Shown here one piece after another: positions 15,221-21,693 of a stretch of DNA of 22,246 bases (within the stretch, counting starts at the first letter, position 1; the number at the start of each line of letters is the position of its first letter). This DNA is from a virus. Where the stretch lies: positions 1 through 22,246 of IMG/VR virus record IMGVR_UViG_3300021378_000181; one strand, given 5' to 3'. A program made the translations under genes and the position numbers. The notes below the pieces were generated by a model. The model was not told the origin of the DNA. It saw only the letters and a list, made by a program, of their open reading frames with translations, and did not search any database.

Positions 15221-16200
15221 GCGTAAGTTCTTAATTCTAAATTCTCTAGTTTAAACTGTGCTGTTCTATTTAGAAACTCTTGTGTAGGATTAGGAGATGC
15301 TGGTAATGTATATTTGTTAAAAGGTATTGTAAGTGTTGCAGTTGTTACTGTTACGTTATTCCATATTAGCTCAATTGGATATGTATCTCCTACGACTGGT
15401 GTATTTCCTGGCCATCCTACAATAACATCAGGTTGTAAAGGTCCACCTAAATCAATTCCAAATGGTTCTAGGAACCAAAAGTTTTGTGGATCCATATCAT
15501 AAGGATTTCCGTTAGCTACCGAGTAAGGTACGGGATCCCATGTATAAGTCATATCAAAAGTAACTCTTACCTGAGAGAATGTACCTACACCCCAACCAGT
15601 TTGGCCTGGGTTTGTTGATTGCTCAATTAGGCCTACAATTCCATTAGCATTAGTTGGAGTATTAGGACCAGTGTTACCGTCTCCGTCTTGATTTGATCCA
15701 CCCAAATATTGAATAGCAGGACTCTGTACATATAAGCTAGTAAATTCATCAATTGGTACAATACATTCATTTAGTTTTGATGGTACTTCTATTTCTAATG
15801 TAGCTGTCATACCTGCAACAGTATCTTGGAATCTTTCTTTAAAAGGTGTTAAGTTAACATTAAGAGTTAAGTCAGCATCTAGTAATGGCTTTCCAAATCT
15901 AAGTTGTGCAAGTATATCATCTATGTACTGTTGACATGAACTCTGAGCTTCTAACCAATTTGAATATCCTTGAGATTCTTCAACTACATCCATTGCGATT
16001 AAGTTAAACCTATATGTAATAGATTGCCCAGTTCTCGCGCTCTGTGTAGGATTAAGGAATACATAAGGATAGTTTACTCTTTGTGTACCATCATCATTAA
16101 CGGTTTTAATATCTGTTAGTGCACCGTAACCAAAATCTTGTATAATTAAATGTTGGCTACAGATAAGACCAACCTTATCTACGATTTCTTTGTACGTCAT
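15217..16200 (-). CDS. Tail-terminator-like protein with long C-terminal extension
   Basis: The 327-residue protein has an N-terminal domain of about 150 residues that reads like a tail terminator or completion protein: YPYVFLNPTQSARTGQ, SITYRFNLIAMDVVEESQG, and QQYIDDILAQLR. The remaining half is a beta-rich, Gly/Asn/Pro-rich extension (LGGSNQDGDGNTGPNTPTNA, then TFSQVRVTFDMTYTWDPVPY), perhaps a surface-exposed domain. The start overlaps the end of the upstream gene by 26 nt, and its stop overlaps the gp10-like start. The extension is unusual for terminators, which are normally 130-200 residues long. The assignment is moderate. Confidence 0.55.
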   Translation of the reverse strand: MTYKEIVDKVGLICSQHLIIQDFGYGALTDIKTVNDDGTQRVNYPYVFLNPTQSARTGQSITYRFNLIAMDVVEESQGYSNWLEAQSSCQQYIDDILAQLRFGKPLLDADLTLNVNLTPFKERFQDTVAGMTATLEIEVPSKLNECIVPIDEFTSLYVQSPAIQYLGGSNQDGDGNTGPNTPTNANGIVGLIEQSTNPGQTGWGVGTFSQVRVTFDMTYTWDPVPYSVANGNPYDMDPQNFWFLEPFGIDLGGPLQPDVIVGWPGNTPVVGDTYPIELIWNNVTVTTATLTIPFNKYTLPASPNPTQEFLNRTAQFKLENLELRTYA

Positions 16201-16852
16201 ATTGTCTTTGTTGTTTTTGCTTACGCAAGTTTTCTTCTACTACCTTTTCTTTTTGTAGTGCCATAAAGTTTAGAGCTTTCTTTAACGGCTGCTCGGTTAC
16301 TTTATCTATGTTAAGTATATCTTCTTTAGCAATCTGTACTATTATAGTGTACCACGATTTAGCTATCTGAGTCTTTTTAATCTCATCTGGTTCAGCATCA
16401 AATATATCGTGATCAGTTAATCCAAATAAGATTTTGTACTGCCTATAAGTGTATGTTCTAAAAGCTACATATTTTTCTATTGCCCACATAACCTCATCAG
16501 AGAACTTAGCCTTAGGACAGAGTATCTTTGCTATATCTTTGAAGTGTTTATCAATTCCTATTGTTAAGTAAACATCCAAGTCTATAAATTGACCAAATGT
16601 AATCTCATCTAGGTTTAAGATCTCTACTTCTTTACGTTCATTCATAGCCTTAACAGCAAACACGATCCCTAAAGTTAGAGACTGTGGTTCTGCTTTGGCA
16701 ATTAAGGATAATGGCGCATTGACCAATTGTGACACTATCATTGGATAATACTTTGGATCCTCCCAGTCAAAATTTAACAGACTATTGTAGTGGTCTATTG
16801 TTAGTCGCTGAGGGATCGCATAACTCTTTCCATTAATATTGATCTTTACCAT
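16175..16852 (-). CDS. Putative tail assembly chaperone
   Basis: The 225-residue, mainly helical protein begins with a short beta segment (MVKININGKSYAIPQRLTID) followed by helices such as LDEITFGQFIDLDVYLTIG and KHFKDIAKILCP. The C-terminus is highly charged (RKQKQQRQYDVQRNRR). A beta-ribbon start and a helical body resemble chaperones that act on tape-measure or baseplate proteins. No slippery frameshift site was seen. It opens the tail block with its own promoter-like motif exactly 8 nt before the ATG. I am not sure of the family; another virion assembly factor is possible. Confidence 0.4.
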   Translation of the reverse strand: MVKININGKSYAIPQRLTIDHYNSLLNFDWEDPKYYPMIVSQLVNAPLSLIAKAEPQSLTLGIVFAVKAMNERKEVEILNLDEITFGQFIDLDVYLTIGIDKHFKDIAKILCPKAKFSDEVMWAIEKYVAFRTYTYRQYKILFGLTDHDIFDAEPDEIKKTQIAKSWYTIIVQIAKEDILNIDKVTEQPLKKALNFMALQKEKVVEENLRKQKQQRQYDVQRNRR

Positions 16853-16867
16853 ATACTAAGAAATATA
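16853..16867 (-). promoter_or_regulatory. TATATTT-N8-ATG phage promoter-like motif
   Basis: Minus-strand TATATTTCTTAGTAT runs straight into the ATG at 16852. It occupies most of the 33-nt gap after the terminase and would start the tail transcript at or beside the start codon. Confidence 0.55.
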
Positions 16868-16885
16868 CTTTATGTTCCTTTTGAA

Positions 16886-18109
16886 TTATCTCTTACCCAT
16901 AACTGCATAGGTACCAATAGATGAATTTTGTTTCCTATTGTAGTTTGCAATTGCTAGAGACATAACGCAGTCATCATGATGTGGAGCTGGTGCGCCGTAT
17001 CTTACATTACGTGTCCTTGGATTGTATTCGTAACTAAATATACCCAGCTCATGAACCAAAGGAGGAAACAAGTCTTTATTAGGAATCTTAATGTTTGATT
17101 CATTAAAGTCTAAGATAAGTCCTTCTATGATCTCAGGTTTAGACTTCGCAGTTGTTACAAAAGGTATTGTGTTTTGCCATTGAGCTTTGAGCTGTTCATA
17201 GATAACATCACCTATAGAGTTAACCTCAACCATAACAGTTGCGTTATGTTGCTTTATAAGGGCAATGATTTCTCTCACCATCGTTGACCATTCTACTTTA
17301 TTATTACGGTACATATCTATTACAAGTCCATCTTTATCTATAAAGGTTGCAACTGTATAATCATCTGCTCTTCCTAAATCTATTCCACAAAATATTTGTC
17401 TTGATGAATTGGTGTATTTTGCGAAAGTGTTTGCTTTAATATTAGAAAAGACTTCTCCGCCGTCATCAATAAAAGTTGCTAAGTATTCTTGTTCAAATAT
17501 TTGTTTAGGCAAGGTTGCACGAGCATCTTCTATTTCATCTCTGTCTATGTAAGGTGTATCGTAAGAACTTCCTGTGTAACTTTTGTACCTCGGATTATCT
17601 CCAGACATTCCTAATTGAAATAGATCATAGAAATAGTTTTTACCTTTAGGAGTTGAAATAAAGAGAACCTTTTTACCTCTTACAGCAAACACAGGTCTGA
17701 TTGCTTCTGCCCATGCATCATTCTTCATAAAGGCTGCCTCATCAATAATTCCATAGTCACAGGTTAATCCACGAATGTTATCATATCTCTCAGCAGACCT
17801 AAATAAGATCTCGGTACCATTTTTTAGAGTTAGAGTGTTGTCTCCATAATTATTAGATTTAATAATACCGCTTTCAGTTATTGCTGCAACTAACTCTTTA
17901 TGTACTTTATTTGTTTGAGAGTACACTGGAGATACCCAAAGTATTTTAGAAGGTCCATTATTAATACCCCAATAGAGTGCTAGGTTCATTCCCATTAAAG
18001 ATTTACCCATTTGTCTACCTACACTAACTATATGGAATTTTTCTTTTCCTTTTAGTATAGATTGGATTATTTCTTTTTGTTTTGTATGTGGAGTGAAGCC
18101 TATGTACAT
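16886..18109 (-). CDS. terL: Terminase large subunit
   Basis: The 407-residue packaging motor shows both halves of the family. In the ATPase half: a Walker A motif VSVGRQMGKS (G31 to S37), a Walker B with catalytic Glu (YGIIDEAAF, D123-E124) and a coupling motif ISTPKG (151-156). In the RNase H-like nuclease half: a first Asp D244 (CGIDLGRADDYTV), E295 (VMVEVNSIGD) and a final acidic pair in APHHDDCVMSLA (D379-D380). It cuts concatemers and drives DNA into the prohead through the portal. The start ATG overlaps the small-subunit stop by one base (TAATG), implying coupled translation. Confidence 0.93.
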   Translation of the reverse strand: MYIGFTPHTKQKEIIQSILKGKEKFHIVSVGRQMGKSLMGMNLALYWGINNGPSKILWVSPVYSQTNKVHKELVAAITESGIIKSNNYGDNTLTLKNGTEILFRSAERYDNIRGLTCDYGIIDEAAFMKNDAWAEAIRPVFAVRGKKVLFISTPKGKNYFYDLFQLGMSGDNPRYKSYTGSSYDTPYIDRDEIEDARATLPKQIFEQEYLATFIDDGGEVFSNIKANTFAKYTNSSRQIFCGIDLGRADDYTVATFIDKDGLVIDMYRNNKVEWSTMVREIIALIKQHNATVMVEVNSIGDVIYEQLKAQWQNTIPFVTTAKSKPEIIEGLILDFNESNIKIPNKDLFPPLVHELGIFSYEYNPRTRNVRYGAPAPHHDDCVMSLAIANYNRKQNSSIGTYAVMGKR

Positions 18110-18405
18110 TACTCTTCAGTCGTATCGTTACCGAATTTAAATGATATATTTTTAAATAAGTCTTCACCGTCTCCTCCTGTTATTTGTTGTTGAGAGAGCT
18201 TAGGTACAAACCTTTCTGATAGTCTTATTACAATATCCATTGCCTTAGCTGGATCGTCTGCTGCTATTTGTGCTAACCAAATTGATAGATTATCTAAGTT
18301 ACCTTCTAATAACATACCCATAGCCTCTTTGACTTGTTTAGTATATTTGTTAGCAGATCCTTTTTTTCTACCATCTGGGTTTCCACTTTGTCCTGGTTTA
18401 AACAT
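18109..18405 (-). CDS. Terminase small subunit-like (DUF5681-type) protein
   Basis: The 98-residue protein starts with MFKPGQSGNPDGRKKGSANK, the P-G-Q-S-G-N-P-x-G-R signature of DUF5681-type proteins often found next to large terminases. A basic N-terminus and two or three helices (EAMGMLLEGNLDNLSIWLAQ, AMDIVIRLSERFVPKL) fit DNA recognition and oligomer formation. A short acidic end follows. Direct overlap with terL supports the small-subunit role. It overlaps the end of the 47-residue gene by 8 nt. Confidence 0.75.
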   Translation of the reverse strand: MFKPGQSGNPDGRKKGSANKYTKQVKEAMGMLLEGNLDNLSIWLAQIAADDPAKAMDIVIRLSERFVPKLSQQQITGGDGEDLFKNISFKFGNDTTEE

Positions 18406-18541
18406 CTTCTTCTTTTTCTTTTTCTTTTTCTACTTTCTTTAGAGCTTTTTTGATTTCTCTTACAGCTTCTTTAAGTCCTTCTGTTGTAGTTGAACTTACC
18501 GTGTAGGTTTTACCCTTCCAATTTAATTTTTCTTTTTTCAT
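18398..18541 (-). CDS. 47-residue charged helical protein
   Basis: I chose the ATG at 18541 (MKKEKLNWKGKTYTVSSTTT). A longer frame reaches 18655, but that start lies entirely inside the 70-residue gene. The short version begins 32 nt before that gene's stop, in keeping with the overlaps nearby. The N-terminal half is a short basic beta-like segment; the C-terminal half is a Lys/Glu helix (EAVREIKKALKKVEKEKEKE). It runs 8 nt into the terminase small-subunit gene. Function is unknown; a role in packaging is possible from position. Confidence 0.5.
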   Translation of the reverse strand: MKKEKLNWKGKTYTVSSTTTEGLKEAVREIKKALKKVEKEKEKEEDV

Positions 18542-18722
18542 ATTCGAATTGTAATCTTTTTTTAATGTTGAGAACGCAACGTCCGCAACTGGTTTGTGGT
18601 TTATTTTCGTTTGTGATTCTATTGTACATACCAAATAGCTTAGCTTGTTGTTCACTATTCCATTTTACATTACCTAATAAGTAAATGTTTGAATCTAAGT
18701 ATTTGTATTCTTGTTCGTTCAT
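18510..18722 (-). CDS. 70-residue protein with SCGRC motif
   Basis: The ATG at 18722 overlaps the upstream stop as ATGA. The protein is helical, with EQQAKLFGMYNRITNENK followed by TSCGRCVLNIKKRLQFEYEK. The C-x-x-C pair in SCGRC before a basic helix could bind a metal or form a disulfide. The motif reminds me of small proteins near terminases in Bacteroidota phages, but I cannot assign a function. It lies in a run of overlapping genes between the sigma-like gene and the terminase. Confidence 0.6.
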   Translation of the reverse strand: MNEQEYKYLDSNIYLLGNVKWNSEQQAKLFGMYNRITNENKPQTSCGRCVLNIKKRLQFEYEKRKIKLEG

Positions 18723-18940
18723 ATGTATTTAAAATAAAGTTCTGATATGATTGATGCAAGTGCTGCATAAAAAATACCTTCATATCCATATTGAAATATA
18801 AAAGGAGTGAAACTTAACCAAAAGGTGAGACACATGTTACATTTAAAAGGTTTATCCCATAACCATTCGTAACGAGATAAAAAGTCTGCACCTAGATGAC
18901 CTAACCCTGCTGCTCCTAAAATACTAATTATTAATTCCAT
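18719..18940 (-). CDS. 73-residue membrane protein with CxxC
   Basis: The protein has three hydrophobic stretches: residues 1-20 (MELIISILGAAGLGHLGADF), about 36-51 (CLTFWLSFTPFIFQYG) and 55-70 (GIFYAALASIISELYF). A short loop holds KPFKCNMCLTFW. The C-x-x-C followed by F-W resembles DUF1360-like small membrane proteins, although the match is by eye. It overlaps the sigma-like gene by 17 nt. A role at the inner membrane during infection, such as exclusion or lysis control, is possible but not shown. Confidence 0.6.
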   Translation of the reverse strand: MELIISILGAAGLGHLGADFLSRYEWLWDKPFKCNMCLTFWLSFTPFIFQYGYEGIFYAALASIISELYFKYI

Positions 18941-19445
18941 TTTGTTCTATTCTATTTTTAATATAATCTTTACATTCTTTTACAGCTTGACTTATACTTG
19001 TTCTAGGTATGCCAGTTATTCTACTTAACTCTGAATAGTTTGAGTTATCTAACCACATCTTAAATAACTTTACTCTAAACCATTGGTCTACTGTATCAGC
19101 TTCCATGTCCTCCATGATACCTTGTATGCCTTCGATAGTTAGATCTATTTCAAAATCATAAGGTTCATCTACACGAGCTTCTGATGTTTTATCGTGTAAC
19201 CTATGTACTCTACCACTTTGTCTATATAATTTGTGGTATGGTGAAGTTCCACTATGAAATGATCTATGAATGATTCCACTTAAGAAAAGCATACCTTGAC
19301 CTTTATCAACTAATTCTTGACCTCTTTTATGAATCATGAATTGTTCAATTGCATAGTGAGCTACGTCTTCAGCCTCTTTACTTTTGCAGATCCTCCATGA
19401 CATTTTAATTATATCAGCATACTTTTCTGTTAGGAATTTATTCAC
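18924..19445 (-). CDS. Sigma-70-like transcription factor
   Basis: The 173-residue protein has the two-domain layout of small sigma-70/ECF factors. A region-2-like helix cluster spans about residues 8-75 (SWRICKSKEAEDVAHYAIEQ, GMLFLSGIIHRSF). A region-4-like helix-turn-helix follows at about 137-165 (YSELSRITGIPRTSISQAVK). The linker holds the acidic segment MEDMEADTVDQWFRVKLFK. Such a factor could redirect host RNA polymerase to the repeated TATATTT promoters of this phage, but that link is an inference. A terminase-associated DNA-binding protein is an alternative. It overlaps the preceding gene as ATGA. Confidence 0.6.
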   Translation of the reverse strand: MNKFLTEKYADIIKMSWRICKSKEAEDVAHYAIEQFMIHKRGQELVDKGQGMLFLSGIIHRSFHSGTSPYHKLYRQSGRVHRLHDKTSEARVDEPYDFEIDLTIEGIQGIMEDMEADTVDQWFRVKLFKMWLDNSNYSELSRITGIPRTSISQAVKECKDYIKNRIEQNGINN

Positions 19446-19687
19446 GACATTAAATCTAATGTTTTAAGATCATCTATTAAGTCTTTATATGCTTGTGCTA
19501 ATTCATATTCCTCTGCGTTCTCTACTATAGTTAGATCCTCAGCTAATTCATCCATAAGTAAATGTTGTGGTATATGTAAATAACCACTTAAGATTGCATC
19601 TCTTATACGTAATTTAGTTATAGGTAATAATTTGTGGTAACCATCTGCATTAGGCAAACCCATCATTTCACTAAAGTTCTTGTTCAT
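19442..19687 (-). CDS. 81-residue acidic protein of unknown function
   Basis: The short helical protein contains LPITKLRIRDAILSGYLHIP and an acidic C-terminal helix (EEYELAQAYKDLIDDLKTLD). It has no membrane segment or recognised motif. It overlaps the 222-residue gene upstream by 17 nt and the sigma-like gene downstream by 4 nt, which supports it as a real operon member. Its place beside the sigma-like gene could make it a regulator of that protein, but nothing in the sequence demonstrates this. Confidence 0.6.
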   Translation of the reverse strand: MNKNFSEMMGLPNADGYHKLLPITKLRIRDAILSGYLHIPQHLLMDELAEDLTIVENAEEYELAQAYKDLIDDLKTLDLMS

Positions 19688-20339
19688 CTCGTGTATGTTT
19701 TAATTTTGCTGTATATTTTAACGGAGCACCTCTAAAGGAAGGTATGATTTCTCCATCCTCTGTACCACCTTTTCTTAACGGGTTTCTTAAATATTGTGGT
19801 CTTCCGTTTGATGGCTTACATCGTGATACCCATCTTTTTCTTTCTACATCTGACATCCACCATGCATCTTCTTTTGTTGTTGATGACCAAGCATATCTTT
19901 TTGCTAATCCTTTCCACAGACCTTCTTCTTCAGTAAACACGTCATGTCTAAATCCATCACAATCAAAAATTTGAGAATACAAATGAATCCATTTTCTTTG
20001 TACTGTTCCTGGTCCTATAAAGGTTTCTATAAAGTTCCAATTCTTTTTTACAATTGTAAAACTAGCTTCAGCTCCGTCTTTATACCACATCTTAATCCAT
20101 TCACCATACTTTGCATTAAACCTTTCAATAACACCAAACTTATCAATCATTGAGTCAGGAGTCATTAAGCCATAATCATGTAAATGAAATTCATAACGTT
20201 TATTAAGGCCACTATTAATTGCAACTGCATAACAAAAGGTTACCCATACTTGATCCCAATCATCTGCATCTTTCATGAACTCTGGAATCCATAGATGAAT
20301 TTTAGTATCATCAAAATTATTTAATTGATATTCTGTCAT
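19671..20339 (-). CDS. 222-residue protein of unknown function
   Basis: I do not recognise this protein. It is rich in Trp and aromatic residues (DDWDQVWVTFCYAVAINSG, GEWIKMWYKDGAEASF, EDAWWMSDVERKRWVSRC). It has a basic C-terminus (QYLRNPLRKGG, LKYTAKLKHTRDEQEL) that could bind nucleic acid. There is no signal peptide, membrane helix or clear catalytic motif. It overlaps the GIY-YIG gene by 23 nt and the 81-residue gene by 17 nt, so it is part of the same early-type operon. Candidate roles include DNA metabolism or takeover of the host. Confidence 0.65.
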   Translation of the reverse strand: MTEYQLNNFDDTKIHLWIPEFMKDADDWDQVWVTFCYAVAINSGLNKRYEFHLHDYGLMTPDSMIDKFGVIERFNAKYGEWIKMWYKDGAEASFTIVKKNWNFIETFIGPGTVQRKWIHLYSQIFDCDGFRHDVFTEEEGLWKGLAKRYAWSSTTKEDAWWMSDVERKRWVSRCKPSNGRPQYLRNPLRKGGTEDGEIIPSFRGAPLKYTAKLKHTRDEQEL

Positions 20340-20643
20340 TTCTTTTTCTTTGTGCTGTTATATGTCCTCCTTTGGAACATGATTCTTTAGTTACACCTGC
20401 TCTTAGCTTTTCGTAATCAGTTGTAAAACCATATTTCTTTTGTTCTTTAACTTGTCTATGCCATGCTTCTTTCTTTGTTGCATAACACTCAATGATTTCT
20501 ATTTCTAAATCTAAACCATAGAACTTACCATGACCAGCTTTTGGTTTACGTTTAGTGTGGTCATATAGTCTTTGCTTTGGATACATAGTTTCACCTATAT
20601 AGATTACCTTTCCGTTTTCGATTAATTGATATACATAATACAT
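20317..20643 (-). CDS. GIY-YIG nuclease-family protein
   Basis: The 108-residue protein begins with the family signature: YVY at residues 3-5, then KVIYIGET with YIG at 15-17. It continues with the catalytic Arg25 (KQRLYDH) and a probable metal-binding Glu59 (TKKEAWHRQ). A short basic tail with SKGGHITAQRKRN could contact DNA. It is a minimal, free-standing domain like UvrC/Slx-type or homing-type nucleases in phages. It is the third gene of the leftward operon. It may cleave host DNA, act in DNA repair or be a mobile homing endonuclease; there is no intron around it to decide. Confidence 0.8.
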   Translation of the reverse strand: MYYVYQLIENGKVIYIGETMYPKQRLYDHTKRKPKAGHGKFYGLDLEIEIIECYATKKEAWHRQVKEQKKYGFTTDYEKLRAGVTKESCSKGGHITAQRKRNDRISIK

Positions 20644-20661
20644 AATTCATTTTTATTTTAA

Positions 20662-20862
20662 TTATATATTTGCAGCCTCAATCCCATCGATGAAAGTAAA
20701 AGCTTCTATTAATGTACAAGGTCTCATAAACTCTGAATTATCTGTTATTAAGATTCCAAACTCTCCGTTACTAGGATAAAGAAAAGGTAAGTAACCTGTA
20801 CCTTCAAATCTTTTCCATAATTTTTTATATATGTCCTGTTCTTTTTTACTAAGGTATTTCAT
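20662..20862 (-). CDS. 66-residue protein of unknown function
   Basis: The short protein starts with a charged helix (MKYLSKKEQDIYKKLWKRFE) and continues with a beta-like region (TGYLPFLYPSNGEFGILITD). It starts 1 nt after the stop of the 58-residue gene and ends 18 nt before the GIY-YIG start. It has no recognised motif. Tight packing and a leftward orientation support expression. Confidence 0.6.
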   Translation of the reverse strand: MKYLSKKEQDIYKKLWKRFEGTGYLPFLYPSNGEFGILITDNSEFMRPCTLIEAFTFIDGIEAANI

Positions 20863-20863
20863 G

Positions 20864-21040
20864 TTAATTTATTTTTGCTAAGATTTGTTTGTACTCATTT
20901 TGGTTTCTCCAACACCATACTCTTGTGTAAGTATCCGCTGTAATGATTTCTCTTTCTTGGAAAAAGTTTAAAGTCTTTCCTTTACTAGTTGTGAAGATAT
21001 GTTTTTTCCCTTCTCTAGTCAATTCTGTCGTGTGTTTCAT
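20864..21040 (-). CDS. 58-residue protein, first gene of the leftward operon
   Basis: ATG at 21040 and TAA at 20864 enclose 58 codons. The protein is basic and probably mixed alpha/beta (MKHTTELTREGKKHIFTTSK, AEA-free), ending with a Trp/Arg-rich helix (TYTRVWCWRNQNEYKQILAK). The charge pattern would fit nucleic-acid binding, but no family is recognised. The AT-rich upstream region (ATAACAAATATAAATTATT) provides the usual SD-less leader. Being the first gene after the regulatory gap, it may be expressed early. Confidence 0.6.
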   Translation of the reverse strand: MKHTTELTREGKKHIFTTSKGKTLNFFQEREIITADTYTRVWCWRNQNEYKQILAKIN

Positions 21041-21181
21041 AATAATTTATATTTGTTATTTAATAATTATATAGATGATTTAACCATTTGTTTTAAGCAG
21101 TTGGTTCGTTTCACTCACTCAACGTCTTTGGTGTAAACACCTTTAATTGGTTTGCAAGAATTAATTTTGTTGATGTTGAAT
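21041..21181. promoter_or_regulatory. Leader/control region of the leftward operon with inverted repeat
   Basis: The gap before the first gene holds an inverted repeat at 21130-21141 (GGTGT-AA-ACACC), which could be a repressor operator or a small hairpin. Nearer the start codon lies AT-rich sequence, including a TATAAT on the minus strand (CTATATAATTATT, around 21067-21079). No clear partner box was found, so the promoter itself is uncertain. Confidence 0.35.
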
Positions 21182-21204
21182 AAAAAAAGGTAAACTTAGT
21201 TACC
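21182..21204 (-). terminator. Intrinsic terminator of the candidate ncRNA
   Basis: On the minus strand GGTAA (21204-21200) pairs with TTACC (21193-21189) around a short loop and is followed by seven U (21188-21182). The stem is short (5 bp), but it sits at the end of the structured region. Confidence 0.5.
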
Positions 21205-21508
21205 AAGTGAAAACTCTCAGTACTGATAGTGTACTAGTATCCCCTATAGAATTTTTATCTTCTATGACAATATGTTACCATATCGCGATATTAACCTAGA
21301 ACTTCGTTACTGCCGTTCGTTAATTTTATTTCTAAAATCTACACCTACATTGGATCCCCTATTAGTTTCCAACCCAGTAACTTATATCTTAGGCAATTTT
21401 TAACGCTATCGGGGACATTCAGTTGAATTAACCTAAACCCGACTTCTAATCTGCTGTAATCTTTCGATCCTTTCTAGCTTTGACAGATGAACCTTGCTTG
21501 ACGGTACG
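21182..21508 (-). ncRNA. Candidate structured noncoding RNA (about 325 nt)
   Basis: No credible ORF occupies this stretch, but the minus strand folds into many local hairpins. These are a stem AUCUG/CAGAU (21488-21449) enclosing GAUC-GAAA-GAUU (21469-21458); GUCGGG/CCCGAU (21443-21408) enclosing AUUC-AACU-GAAU; AUUUUA-GAAA-UAAAAU (21338-21323); an 8-bp stem closed by GUAA (21286-21267); and AUAGAA/UUCUAU (21265-21246). Several have GNRA tetraloops. The motifs TAGGTTAAT and ATAGGGGAT alternate twice, suggesting a two-part architecture. An AT-rich promoter-like box precedes it and a terminator hairpin ends it. I do not recognise tmRNA, RNase P, 6S or tRNA features. A packaging signal or origin is the alternative. 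Confidence 0.5.
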
Positions 21509-21510
21509 TT

Positions 21511-21530
21511 GTTTATTATATATACTTTTT
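21511..21530 (-). promoter_or_regulatory. Promoter-like box before the candidate ncRNA
   Basis: Minus-strand AAAAAGTATATATAATAAAC resembles the AAGTATATTT core of the phage motif and also contains TATAAT. It lies just downstream of the fibre terminator and just upstream of the structured region. Confidence 0.4.
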
Positions 21531-21552
21531 CAAAATAGTTTTTTGTAAGCAT

Positions 21553-21585
21553 AAAAAAAGAAGGACCCCTTTCGGAATCCTTCTT
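21553..21585 (-). terminator. Strong intrinsic terminator after the fibre gene
   Basis: The minus strand forms a 12-bp stem (AAGAAGGAUUCC with GGGGUCCUUCUU, including two G-U pairs) closed by a GAAA tetraloop, followed by a run of U. The G-U pairs become A-C mismatches on the plus strand, so it works leftward only. It would end the main structural transcript. Confidence 0.85.
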
Positions 21586-21693
21586 CAATCAAAAAATATA
21601 AATATAAAATATTACGCCTCCAATCAAAAAGGCAGTTCTTTGTTTAAAAAGGCGAACCAACCTTTGTTATTATACATTTAAATTTAATTTTGT
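21586..21693. other. Short untranslated tail between fibre stop and terminator
   Basis: This AT-rich stretch of 108 bp has no ORF. On the minus strand it contains two copies of GCCTTTTT and a possible weak stem CGCCT/AGGCG. It is most likely the 3' untranslated part of the fibre transcript. Confidence 0.4.

Noticed and set aside
18542-18655. Longer frame upstream of the 47-residue gene
   Set aside because: This part lies wholly within the 70-residue SCGRC gene in another frame. The ATG at 18541 gives an overlap size normal for this operon.
20317-20643. UvrC excinuclease subunit
   Set aside because: Only the small GIY-YIG domain is present, with no UvrB-binding or helix-hairpin-helix regions.
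21182-21508. tmRNA, RNase P RNA or tRNA
   Set aside because: No CCA-ended acceptor-like stem, no T-arm GGTTC-type motif in context and no RNase P signature were found.
21182-21508. Group I intron with the GIY-YIG gene as its homing partner
   Set aside because: The region does not interrupt a gene, and the GIY-YIG gene lies over 500 bp away in a separate operon.
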